Source: Aquilaria yunnanensis (lineage: Eukaryota; Streptophyta; Magnoliopsida; Malvales; Thymelaeaceae). From it: a stretch of DNA of 64,000 nucleotides. The DNA is taken from the NCBI GenBank assembly GCA_039654915.1, contig CM077600.1, forward strand, positions 35,394,992 to 35,458,991. The letters run 5' to 3'. The first letter of the stretch is position 1. Each line of letters opens with the position of its first letter. Positions 46,879 through 60,700 of this stretch are shown here, piece after piece. Under the pieces are notes generated by a model that was not told the origin of the DNA, searched no databases, and saw only the letters and a program-made list of their open reading frames with translations. The position numbers were made by a program, and so were the translations under genes.

Positions 46879-48751
46879 AGATCAGCTTTGATCCATCTCC
46901 GATCCATGTGTATGTACCAGTCACCACTGCACCAATATATATATTGTACATCGATCGGACCATCTCCGTCACACCAATTAATAATTCGAGTGGCATGCAT
47001 GCATGTACCTGTTCCACAATCAAAGTCTCTTATTTGTTTCAGAATTAATTAAAATCTGCATCTGTCAGCATTACTCTATATATCTATCTTATACTCTCTT
47101 GTGTTTTTCAAAGATATATATCTCTCACAAATTAAACTTTTTTTTACAATCTGTCTACAGATGTACGTGTATATATATGCAACCTGCTGAGAAATTAATT
47201 AAAAGGACACATGCATGAAGCAGTTTCAAAACATCATTCATCGAATAATATTTAACTGATCTTATTCCTAATTTATATATACATTTGTTTTTTTACGTAC
47301 AATTCAAATTAGGATCCTAAAAGTTATTGTAAAAAATAGAGGAAAAACGTAAGTTATAAACATAAGAAGAATGATTGTTGTAAAAATAAAAGTTTAGAAG
47401 GTAACTGTACGTAAATTAACCTAATTGAAAACTTGTTATTAGAATATTCGTCATTAATTGCTCTTGGAAAATAGAGAATATAGTGGATGCAGATAGAAAA
47501 AGGCCTCCTCCTTACCCTTCTTCCCCAGCAGCATAAAATTTTAAGTATCTCTGTACGTGTCCGACACTACATCAAAGTTCGAGAAGAAAGAACAAAGCTG
47601 CATCATATCTAAACAATATGTGTTCGATTATCCAAATACCTCATTTGCTCTAAAATGCGCATCTGTCAGAGCTACTGAGCAAAATGGATTTAGATCAAAT
47701 TTGTCAATTATAAAACAAATGATAAAAAGTGGGTCGCATTTGTGTGGGAGGTTCATGAAACTGTTGATCCCTTACCAGCGAATAATTCGATCAATCTTAA
47801 TTAACAAAAGTTATACTTAAATAATTTTTGGAAGTTAATTACGTATATAAGCCCAAACACGGTCATCTAAACGACCCTAACCTTCAAAGGACTAGAGTAA
47901 ATATTTGCCGCAACTGGATGTGAATTTCTTCAACTATCGACAGCCCAAGCCAGGAATAGGTGCCGTAATTGGCCTCACACAAGCACTTGCGGTGTCGGAA
48001 GCCAGTTATATATATCTTCGTTCTTAGCAATCTTCATCTCTGGAAGTGGCAGACTGGCAGTTGTTAAGTCGTATCTATATACGTCTCTTGTTTGGAGGCG
48101 GCGATTGAACCAATGAATAAAGTAAAGCTAGGAAAAAGGCTAAGAAAATCAGAGAAACGAAAGTTTTCGGAGATGTGAGTCTCTCCAACAAGCCTTCAAA
48201 CACCAAAATGATGGGTAATTAAGAGAGTCGAGGACGTAAGTTTCCGAGCCCAAGAATTCAAGTACCAACATGGGCAACTACAAGAGAGTCGAGGCCTGGT
48301 CGAGCACAATTACGGGTCTGAATTGCAGCAAAGATTTTGTGGTGAATAGGCCACATAACACAATCCATTGCACGGGCACATACCATAGCAGGGTTGCTTA
48401 GATGATTCCTCCTTCCACGTTGCATGCAAGTGGCCTTGCTTGTTTCAAAATCGGCATCTATAGGCAGTGTAGTGTTTCTATGTTGCTCCTGTGCAAAACA
48501 TCGATACTTTCTGCGAGCATCAACTAAATCCTGCTAAAAGCCCCTGCTTGAACCATAAACTGCTACACATATACATAATGTCTGACCAGTTTCGCTAGAT
48601 TTACATGACATCCCAAAACTGTGCCCTTTTCGGACACTGATTAAGCACCCAAGGCTTGACGAATCATAGTTTCCCAAGAGCAGCAAACAGACGGAAGGGG
48701 CAGGGCATGATCACTAAGTTCCCCAACATCCAGCACCCATAACTGGCTTGG
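46879..48751. other. Intergenic stretch between convergent P450 and MLH1 genes
   Basis: It should hold both 3' untranslated regions. The frame at 47557-47820 (87 codons) has no recognisable domain and is not called. No element with clear ends was found. Confidence 0.5.
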
Positions 48752-51700
48752 TTAGCATCTCTCGAAAATTTTGTACAGCTTCTCTAAGGATGCAACCTGA
48801 GGAAAAGACCATGGGTTATGCATACGTATGCTTTCATGTATCGCATGATTGGATACACAAACCAGTTGCAACATATGAAGTTAGTCATTTAAAGCCTTCA
48901 TTGTGACTAGCTGGAGTCTGCTAAATGAATATTGCGTTTCCACTCTCATCTCATTTCTACCAAGTACAATGCATTTTCATAAAAAATAAAAGAACAATCA
49001 AAACAAGGAAAATGGTTCAGAGAATCAGAATAGTAACTTTTCTGGTGCGCGAGCAGCAACATGAACATGCAAAGTCTAATGTATTAAAAGTGCTTTGGAT
49101 TACCCGAACAAAGGTTCCATTAGTGGCCATGGAAGTTGGTGGCTTTAGGAACAGCCTGATGGATGGAAACAAAACATGTTGGATAGACCATTCACGCTGG
49201 GCCCAAGCAGCCTCTGCCTCAGAAAGCAAGTCATGATCTAATTCATTCTCCACAACAGCACCCACTGTGAATACCAAAAACCAACAAGGCCAATTACTTG
49301 AAGGACTAATTGCTGGACATTCTTGATGGCAAAATGGTAGCATGCTCAAGACAAAGCAAACATCCATTTTTCCATCAAAAAGAAAAGCGTTCTCACTCTA
49401 TTACTCTCAGATCTTTCAAAATCGGCAAAATGTATTGTTGATTTCCCATCAAGAAATAGGCCAGTCCATATATTCAAGAGGCTTAAATCAATCGGCTGCT
49501 CATGTATCACAAATCTGACCTTTTAGCCATTGACTAAAATTGGTCTCCAAATAGCCAATCAACTATCAAAATTTGACAATTTGCCCATGGATAGGCATCC
49601 ATGGCGACAATGATGGCACCTGTTTGTGGCCATCCAGGGGTTACACGGGCACAATTTTTATAGATCAGGACCTGTTTGGCACCAATTTTAGTTTGAGGAC
49701 CAAAATATCAAATTTGTGATGGTTCAAGATTTAAGCCTATTCAAAATTGTGAGATAACTGTGGTAAAATATAACACATATGTGATACTTTGATCTATAGA
49801 TTCTATACCATTTTTATCCCCTGAATAAATTTAGTCATAAAACCACCCTTCATTCAAAACCATAGTTTATAAGGTATCAAACACATCTTCTTTAGTTTAC
49901 CACTCTAGATCAATACTCTCCAAAATTTCATGCTTAACCTTGAATAATATCATCCTTAACTGCGTAACCTGAAAACTATAGTCATGAGAAAGCAAGAAGC
50001 ATGAAACAACACAGCACCTAATTTAGTGATTGTAGAGAATAGTGTGAAGATAATGGAAATAGTACTCTCCAATTTGACCAGGTTGAGATAATCATAAATT
50101 TGGAGGCAGCACATTGTTGAAACACTAGGCTTATAACCAAGACAGCCAAAATATATGACAACTCCTACCGCATTTAAATAGTAATATCTACAGAGAATAC
50201 AGCTGATATACTAGGTAGATAACATCAACTCAATACATATAATTACTGAAAAAGCAGTTGAAAAGATCAATTGACCTTGCGAAGAGGAAGACTAAGATAA
50301 TTATCCTAAGTCCAATGGAGAAACCAAATATGGTCATTTTAATCCAATTCTACTTGAAATACCTATTCCCAGTCCCACATAAATTTCTGATGAAAAGTAC
50401 ATTTAACTTGTAACCTATCGAATGTTGACTTTTAACCAACTCAACTAGAGTTCAAACCCCCATTACTGATATATGTACCGAAGAGAAAAGGACGATGCTA
50501 AACAAGGGTCAAGGAGATTATCTCAGGCGGAAGGCAGCATACCTCTGTCATCTGGTACATTTGCAGGATCTTTTGCATCTGTGGAAGGTTTTCTCCTATA
50601 AAATTCTGATCCATCACCTGATGGACTTGGAAACAAAGGAGGACGCATGGCATAAAAATTACCCAAGGCAGCAGCAATTGACTGAAGGCAACTTTTTTCA
50701 TCGTCCCAATCTACCTACAGAAGAGATCATACCCTGTCTCAGTAATCGTTTTTTATTTGTCGGATAGACCCACTTGTTGAAAAGTTTTTAGAGTAAATTC
50801 CAATTTACTACAAATAATTGTCATGTCATGAAGGTATCATGCCACCTGTACTCATTCTTACACCTAAATGCCAGTGTCTAGCAGAATTTCTCCCAATAAC
50901 TCATACTCAGTGAGTTGCTATGATTGCAACCAGAAATCCCTGATGTCCCACTACAATGAAATCACTAAAACTTGTAATGTTCTAGGAATAACAGTATTCT
51001 CAATGAAAACAATTATGTTAAATTGATCATGACAACTTAAACCTAACTCCAATGTATTAGAACAAAGATTACTCACGTAAACTGAAAAAAAAAAAAAAAA
51101 AAAAAGGAAAGAGGGAGAGAGCCTAAACATTCATCAGAAAAATTGTATGGGGGAAACAAAGTTAGCAGTTGTTAAAATATGCTGAGATTCAGAAAATGGT
51201 ACCATCTAGCTGATAATAAATTTTCAAAAAATAAAAGGTTAAACTGAGAACAGTATATTAGAAGTTTTTCTGTCTAAAATATCAGAAGATTATCTAATTG
51301 GAAACATAGAATTGCAATATATTTCTCATGGCATTCAGACGATACTTCATGCCAGGTAACAAAACAAAGTTAAAAGGTTTCAGCATAAGATTTTTTCCTA
51401 CAGCCCAAGCAAAAGTGAAATGAAAAAGAAAACAGAAATGCAGATTCAAATTCAGACCCCTAGTGTATTAACCTATTCTAATTAGTGTCATCAAATTAAA
51501 CAAACTTAAACATCACAATGAAAACTAAGTTATCCCAATTTCATGATATAAGTTACTTTGGTAAAATATACACAAGCATAAAGTTCTTGTGTCCAAAAGA
51601 GTAAGTTGAATTTTCCACCATGAAAAATGACATTTGAAAACCACAGTATTCAACATACAAAACATACTGACAGCGTCAAGATAAAGGTTTTGCATTTGAC

Positions 51701-54700
51701 CAAAAAGAGTCATCATCATCATCATATTACTGCACTCAATGTCAAATACATTGGGTTAGTGGGATGAAGTTTATAGTGTCAGTTAACTGTTTTACACTAT
51801 AAGTTCATGCAAAAAGCAGAGTGGCAAAGTTTTATGCTGAATGCCCTTATTGAAGCAACCCTCTTATGAGGGATATTGAGCTGAAATTTTAAAACCTTCT
51901 CGATCATAGGTTTTTCCCACTTGCATGGAGAAATATCATGACAAAGTGACGAGTTGAGATAGTTGCCATAGTCATGTTCCATCACAAGATTGATATTGTA
52001 AAATCAACATGACATCATGGAATATGTCACATTTGAGCCAAAACAGAAAAACTGTAAAATTAGGGAAAACAACAAATTTAACAGATGGTGAGATACCCAC
52101 ATCATTGCCAAGACAAAGCACAAATTCAGGAACACGATCCATGTCTGGAGAGTACTGGTCAAGTACAACAGGAAGCCTACATAAATTGCCATCTGGATCT
52201 ATAAAAATGCCGAAGTACTCCTCTAGCAACTCAGCCTTCTGTTTGAGCAACGCCGTGTTCATCTGGAGAACATCAAAGGATTGTGGGTTATAATTATTTT
52301 ATATAGCAGATAAGTACAATCTGCTGCAAAACCAGAACATTTTGAACCTGCCATATCTTAAGTAGTATCTTTATCCACACTCCAAAGATGAACAAAAACT
52401 AAATTTCACGTTTGAGGAGATATACTTGTTAGAGATGTGACAAAGATTGTGATAGAGATGATTATGATAGAGATAAGGATTGAATCCTAGGATTGCATGT
52501 AATCTTAATATCTCTAATCTAATATAAATAGGTGGAGAAGCTGTGGGTCAGATCAAGCTCTCTAACCTTCTCCTCTCATGTTCTTCTCTTATTCATTCAT
52601 CATGGTATCAGAACACTGATCTTTGAGACCTATTTCCACCTTCCGCCAAAATTCCATCGTCCAACCCACTGCACCAAACACTAAACTAAAACTATCTCCA
52701 AAAAACAAACCCAGAAGCATCTTTTCAGCCACTGCCGACCACCCAGGACGAAGCACAGATGCAGGTTAATTGCCCATGCGCCTCCACGCACCGCCAATTT
52801 TGGTGGACCTCACCGGTGCGTGAAGTCCACGCGGCACCTTCCAGCGACTCACCTTCGTCAATCTTGCTATGGTCTGAGGTGCAATCTCTCCAAGAAGCTG
52901 TTGGTGATGTAATTTTCAGGTTCTAATGTCCAAATCTTGAATTTCCGGAACTTTTCTACCTATTTCGTGGACTTCTTGGTGTTCCATTTATCACCAGTTT
53001 GTTTCCATCTTATTAATCTCCCGTTGACAGCATGACTGACACAAATGAAACCAAGTTGACTAGCGTGGTTACAGGACAGCCAGCCTTGACCGCTCAGCAG
53101 ATAACAACTCGAAAGCTGAACGGATCTAATTATGTGAATTGGGTGAGGTCTGTTACAGTATATTTGAAGGGGCATGGCAGATATTGGCATTTAACTGACC
53201 CTGCTCTGGATAAAAAGTTGGCCGAGTTCAAGCAATGGGACTAAATCGACAATTAGATACTTAGTATACTCTGGAACACTATGGAGCCAAATATAGCAGA
53301 TATGTGCCAACATGTGAACACTGCCAAGGAGCTATGGGAGTACGTTCAACTTCATTTTGCAAGTAATGTCACCCATATATTTGATTTGTTTGTCGAACTG
53401 TTTAAGTGTGAGCAGAGAGAGAAGCATCCAACTGCGTACTTTGCTGATATTACGAGGCTATATGATGAGTTTCTTGCAATTCAACCCGTGACCACTAACC
53501 CACAACTAATTTTGAAACAAAAGGAGGAGCTGCTTGCCATAATATATTTGGCTGGTTTAAAACCAGAAATGGAACCCGTTTGTGCTCAAATTTTGGGAGG
53601 GTCTGAGATTCCTTCTCTTGGAGAAATATATTCACGTGTTCTTCGAGCATCCAAAGACAGGCCAATACCAAATGTTGGCGATGACAAATCTGCCCTTGCC
53701 ATTCAACATAAAGGTCGTGGTGGTCGAAGGGGACGAGGTAGAGGAACCCCAAGACGATCATGTGATCATTGTGGTAAAGGAGGTCATACTAGTGACTTGT
53801 TGGGAGCTGCATCCTCATTAGCGTCCTAAAATGTCTCAGTTCGCCAATACTGCTTCCTCAAGTATGGAATCTTCAAGTGGCTTTCCATCAGACAAGGAGA
53901 CCAAAGGAAAAATAATTCCCAAAGAAGAGTACACTGAATTTCTCAAGTATCAGGCAACCAGACAAGCAAGCACTCCAATTGCATCATTTGCTCATTTAGG
54001 CAATCACACTGAATGTGTATCATCCTCTATTAAACCTTGGGTTATAGATTCTGGTGCCACTAATCATATTGCAGGTACACCTAATTTTTTTAATCAAATC
54101 ACTCCTTTTTCAGCCTCAAATAAACTCACTATTGCTAATGGAACAACTACCAACATCAGCGGAGTACGCACATCCTTTCCTTGCTCTTCCTTTACTTTAC
54201 CCTCTACATTATTGATTCCAAATTTTCCTTTTAATTTAATGTCTGTGACAACCTAACCAAAGCCTTATTATTATGCCTCTTTCTTTCCTGATTCTGTTGT
54301 TATCCAGGATTTGAGGACAAGAGGACTTGAATCTGGGTGTCTTTACTACTTTGATGCAAATCAACCAACTACTTGTTCTGCTATTGCATCCCCTCTTCAA
54401 ATCCATTGTCGCCTTGGTCATCCTTCCTTGCAGAAATTGAAACACATTATACCTAGCTTGAGATCAGCATCTAATCTAGACTAAGTCTTGTCAACTTGGG
54501 AAACATCATTGTTCTTCTTTTCAGTCTCGAGTCAATAATAGGGTTGAAAGCCCTTTCATGTTAGTTCATTCGGATACTTGGGGACCTTGTCGAATTATAT
54601 CCAAACTTGGTTTTTGTTATTTTGTTATTTTTGTGAATGTTTGGTTGAGGATGACCTGGCTTTATTTAATGAAATACTGTTCTGAATTGTTTTCTATTTT

Positions 54701-57700
54701 CTGCTCTTTCTATTCTGAAATTAAAACTCAATTTAGCCTTTCTGTTCAAATTCTTCGAAGTGATAATGCCAAAGAATACTAGTTTGAACCTTTTGCATCT
54801 TATATGAAGAATTATGGCATGATTCATCAATCTTCTTGTCCTAGCACTCCACAACAAAAATGGCATCATAGAGAGGAATATTGGGCACATTGTTGAGGTT
54901 GCTGGAACCTTACTAATTGACATGAAAGTTCGTTTTGGAGTGATGCTGTTCTTACTACCTACCATCTAATTAATCGAATGCCATCTTCAATCCTTAAAGG
55001 TCATCCACCCTTATTTTTCCTCAAAGTTCATTGTTTCCTCTTCCACCTCGAATCTTTGGATGCATTAGTTTTGTGCATCAGCTTCAACCAGGGGTAGACA
55101 AGTTAGCTCCACAGGCCATTAAGTGTGTTTTTCTTGGCTACTCTCAATCACAGAAAGGTAATTGGTGTTATAATCCCTTGCTGAAATGACTCTTTCTTTG
55201 TGCTTATGTCACTTTCTTTGAGAATTCTGCGTATTTTTCATAAGCTCAAAATTCACAGAACATCTGTCATTATTTGCCTTTAACTACTTATGATTTCTCC
55301 CATCATCCATCTAATACACCTCACCCTGGTCATTGTGATAGATTGTCTCGCCCAGATTTGCATGTCTACTCTCATCGTCCACATCAAATGGTTAATGGCC
55401 CTATGGATACACATGCTTCTCCAACAACTCATTTGCCTTCTGATCCACGAACCACTGATCTTCATTTGCCTATTGCCCTAAGAAAAGTTACCCGAACTTG
55501 TACAACATCCAATCTCCAACTTTGTCTCTTTATGAGAATTTATCTCCTTCTTTTTGTTCATTTGTGGCAAGTTTAGACACTGTTTCTATTCCCAAGGATG
55601 TAACAGAGGCTATGCTACACCCTAGATGGAAGCAAGCTATGTAAGAGGAGATGGATGCTTTATGGCCAACTGGTACATGGGATTTAGTTGAGCCTCCTTT
55701 GGACACATCAATTGTTGGCTATCAATGGGTTTACACTATCAAAACTCAAGCTAATGGATCAGTTGAACGGCTTAAGGCTCGACTTGTAACCAAAGGTTAT
55801 ACACAGGTTTATGGTTTGGATTACTCAAAAACCTTTTCACTTGTTGCTAAGATGACTTCTGTTCGAATCTTAATTTCCTTGGCAGCTAGCCATCAGTGAC
55901 CACTTCACCAACTTGATGTTAAAAATGCCTTTCTACATGGTGATTTGGATGAGGTCATTTACATGGAGCAACCTCAGGGGTTTCTTGCTCAGGGGGAGAT
56001 AGGTTTAGTATACAAATTAAAAAAATCTCTATATGGTCTAAAACAGTCTCCTCGAGCATGGTTCAGTAGATTCAGTTTTATTGTAAAGGAATTTGGTCTC
56101 AAACAATGTGTTTTTGACCACTCAATCTTTTATCGACAAACTAAAGCTAGTAAAATCTTGTTGGTTGTTTATGTTGATAATATAGTTATTACAGGTGATG
56201 ATTGGCATGGAATTCAGAACTTGAAAGACTTGCTGCAAACCAAATTTCAAACAAAAGATTTGGGCCTGCTCAAGTACTTCTTGGGAATTGAGGTTGTGAG
56301 ATCCAAAAATGGTATTTGTCTTTCACAACACAAATATGTTCTAGATCTTCTTGAAGAAAGTGGCATGTTAGGATGTAAACTGGTGGATTCTTCAATGGAT
56401 CCTAAAACCAAGCTTGATTCAAAGTATGGAGAACTTTTGGCAGCCCCGGAAAGTATAAAAGGATAAAGGGAAAGTTAAATACCTTACAGTCACAAGGCTT
56501 GATATTTCCTTTGCTACAAGTGTTGTTAGTCAGTTTATGCAGTCTCGCCACAACAGTCATTGGGATGCAGCAGTCCGTATTTTAAGATACTTGAAGCGTG
56601 CACCTGGTCTAGGACTCTTGTATAAAAATCATGGTCATTCTCTAGTGCAAGCTTATACCAATGATGATTGGGCTGGATCGAAGATGGATCGTCTGTCTGC
56701 CACTAGCTATTGTGTATTTCTTGGTGGTAACTTGGTCTCTTGGAAAAGCAAGAAGCAAGCAGTGGTCTCTTACTCAAGTGCCGAGTCAAAATATAGAGCA
56801 ATGGCACACACATCTTGTGAAGTTGTTTGGATCAAACATATGCTGGAAGAACTCAGTTTTCAATAGTTTCAGCCTATGGAACTAATGTGTGACAACAAAG
56901 CAGTAATTCACATTACTTCTAACCCCGTGTTCCATGAAAGGACAAAGCATATTGAGGTTGATTGCCATTTTATACAAGAAAAGCTAGAGCAAAATGTGAT
57001 CCAAACCATTCATGTCAAATCCAAAGATCAGCTGGCAAATTTATTTAGAGTCTTTGAGTGGTAATCGAGTCACACAACTCTGTAGCAAGCTTAGACTTAT
57101 GATATCTATGCCCTAGCTTGAGGGGAGTGTTAGAGATGTGATAAAGATTGTGATAGAGATGGTTATGATAGAGATAAGGATTGAATCCTAGGATTGCATG
57201 TAATCTTAATATCTCTAATCTAATATAAATAGGTGGAGAAGCTGTGGGTTAGATCAAGCTCTCCAACCTTCTTCTCCTCTCATGTTCTTCTCTTATTCTG
57301 TCGTCACTACTTATCAAAATGGTTAAGGGTAAAGAAAGGGGGGGAAACAAGAGCTACTAGATGGACCGTATCTTGTTTTCCTTTTTCTTGTTTTTTCACT
57401 CTTGATCTTATTTTCCCATTCTTAGCTGCTGCTGATACAGCACAATACAAGAAAAAGAACAAGGACAGGCCCACTTTTAGTTATGTAGTTAGGCCTGCAG
57501 GGAAGGTATTTACATGGCTAGAGTAGAGGGCATGAAGTAGCTACATTTTTGCTAGGCCTCTCTACCAATTGCCAATTGGTTTCAAGTTGTTTGGTGCGAT
57601 GTTCCCTTACAATATCTTATGCTAAAATTTTGATAGCTGATTTAGTATAATGAAGAGGTAGTATTTCATATGATTTCAGACTTCAATTAATCAACACCAA

Positions 57701-60700
57701 GTAAATGCAAATAGAGGACTCACTTCTGCAATCTTTTCTTTGAGGTCATTATTGTCATCATTGCATTCTACATCCATGTCCTCTTCCTTCAGGGCCAATG
57801 TAATCAACTCTGGAAGAGGAGCCGGCTCACTAAGTTGAATGGCATTAAAATGAGCAAAGCGGCGAAGAACTTGTTGGTACATGAGCTCTTTGCTGTAATT
57901 GTATATGTCAGAAAAAATCCAAACAAATTAGAGAACTCATATCACTTGCTGTTAGCTAAAGAGCTAACTATACTTTGGATTAGTATGCCAAAGAAGAATG
58001 CAAAATAGTAGTATTTGAAAAATCATGTTATCAAAGATGCAGTGCATTAACAAATACATCTAAGCACATACATTCACATATCGTTATTTATCTATCTATC
58101 CGTCTTATGCCATGACCAAGTTTAAATGTATAGTTACCAGTTTAAAATTATGAAAGGTATACGGTATGCAGAATTATCACCTTATATTGTTCACATTTGC
58201 GAGATAAAGATGAGTATTGTGCTGAAGCAATGCAAAAGCATCATCAGCCATCCCAATGTATGTGCACTGCCTTACAATGTCCAGCAGGCCTACAAAATAC
58301 ATTCTAGCATGAACTACTACAAATTATACACAACTCAAGACTATTCACAGTTTAATGAATTTTCCATGAAATTACCAGTGTGACATTTAGTATCGATCTC
58401 ATCAATTAGCTCCTGGATGCTAGTAAGATCTGCAGTCTCCTTCAGGTTCCTTCTTTGTCTAACAGAACATCTGCAATGAACTTCTTTTTAAACAGGAAAG
58501 GACTCTTTCTTTGAACTACTACTACTACCACCACCACCACTACTCTACGGATGAAGTATTGGGCAACTAAAAAATAAGTAAACCAAATTAATGTAGCAAG
58601 AAGCAGATACTTCAACACCAAAGGAGAAGGAGAACAGAAATTCAAATGAGGCTGTGGGACAAAGGAACAAGGGGAAGATTGTCTTAAATGGTTACACCAT
58701 ATCCAACAAAAACCATAAAGAGCCCCCAATCATGTATTGTATGTTAGATATTGGACGTGAGGAAAGCAACAAATTAAAAATAGATGATGACAAGTAATGG
58801 GGAAATACATTATTCTAAGAGGAGACACCTCCATTTAGCAGAATAAATGCACAAGATTCAGGACCAACACTGACTAGTTAGGAATTACAGCCTAATTCAA
58901 TGATTGATTGATAAACTGCAGCAACTATTCAACTACATACCAGGAAGTTGAGACAATGTCTATCAAGTTAGGAACTTCAACATTCATGAAATGCATAAGC
59001 CTCTATGAAATCAAAGGAACAAAAATGTAAAAACAGATATTTGAGCCATTACAGAAAATAATCAGTATATCCTATTTTGTACCTGAAAATTGATTAGAAA
59101 GACCCCAAGAGAGTGGCACGCACTTTACAAAGTTATTACATTTGAAAATTTTAAGCATCCACGAAATTCTAGTTACTTAGGAATGGACACCCCGGTAACC
59201 CAAAACCTAAGACAGTTAGCTTTTTTGGAAGCGGGGGAGAGAGAGAGAGAATTAGCTTTAGGAGATCTTTTGCTACATTATCCTGAATTGAGCAGAAAAC
59301 ATCTAAACTCTCACTTTTTTTTGTGTCTTTTCCTTGTCCTTTTCTTTTTGGTAAACCTTAAGATAAAATCGGCACTCATGACAATAGTTTTAGCTAACTC
59401 TGAATCCATTATATTGGTTGTGAACTCTGAACAAAATCACAAGGCTGTTTTCTTTCAATTGCTCATTCAAACAGCAAAGCATAGTTATTCGTCATCATAT
59501 TGCAATTTAACCCTAGCTAGTCCTGGTAAGTAGAACAGCAGTTAATAGTGTCAGTCAACATATATGAGCCATACTTACATTATTGATTCACAAAGAAAAA
59601 ATTACAAAGTTTTCACACCAAATGTCCTTCTTGATGTAACTCTCTTGTGAAGGATAATGATATGAAGACCCAAAGTGATTCCCACCATCATAAATATAAG
59701 TCAGCCATCTACTGATTTTGAAAGAAATCAAGGGAAAATAAGAACCATCCTCATTTGGTGACCCTAAACACGCTGGCACAAGTAAAAAGCAACTGCTTTC
59801 AATTATCCAGGGACTATACCTCACAGAGGTCAAGCTAGAGGCCTTCTCAATGCAGTTGCTAGGCTTGACATGGAAGTAGGCCTCCATCCTTCCAGCTGGA
59901 TCTGATGAATCTGTTCTTACCATTCTGTTCACAGGGACTTTTTGCATTTTTGATCCTGTGATACACAAAAACATGGGAAATTGGAAATTCAACCTCCTAA
60001 TCAGCTTCTGGCCAAAAAAAACAAAAAAAAAACTCCCTAATCTGCATAAGATCATAATACATAACAGGGAAGACAAATATGAAAAAACAAGACAATCCAA
60101 CCACAATCATACCATTGCTTGTGGATGAGGGATTGATGTACAGATCTTGAGTATCACTTAAACGAACAGATGGACTGAGTTCCATTGTCTGCTACAACCC
60201 AAAGATATCAGAATACTAGACTAGTAAGCATAACAAACATTTCAAAGTAAAATAAATTTCAAACATTATCACCAAAAATGCCTTCTTATATCATAAGACC
60301 CTTTTTGTAGTTTTTCCTTTTGGAATCTGATTGATAACAGAGATCTTCCTCGCACAAATTCACAAAAAGAAAGGGAAAAAAAAGGCTAGGGTCCAACATA
60401 ATGCAGGTACTAACACCCATTTCGTTTTTAACTTGAGTCAACTTAATCTAAAATGATTTATTTTTATTTTTATATCTTTCTTGCCTGGAACCAATTTAAT
60501 TTGAAAGTCAATATTATGTAAGCGTAATAACTAATTGAAAATTAAATTTTTATAATGTTATTAAATTTTTTATGAATTTTCCTTTTTTAATACCTAAAAA
60601 AAATAAAATTCATAAAAAAAAATAAATAACTTAATAACAATTATACTTTCAATGGACATAATATATTTGTTTTTCATTGGCTAGCAAAACGGTAATGCAA

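Larger units (their letters stand above)
52427..57306 (+). mobile_element. Ty1/copia retrotransposon with short LTRs, dead, in an MLH1 intron
   Basis: Complete structure: 5' LTR 52427-52602, primer-binding site TGGTATCAGA (Met initiator tRNA) immediately after it, polyprotein remains, polypurine tract GAGGGGAG at 57120-57127 and 3' LTR 57128-57306. The LTRs differ at about seven bases plus a 3-bp indel. Flanks are ATACT and CTACT (four of five match). Gene order is gag, protease, integrase, reverse transcriptase, RNase H, as in copia. It lies opposite to MLH1 transcription, in the roughly 5.5-kb intron between exons 57724-57892 and 52097-52262. Confidence 0.9.

Noticed and set aside
47557..47820. 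Plus-strand frame of 87 codons between P450 and MLH1
   Set aside because: No recognisable feature and no gene-like context.
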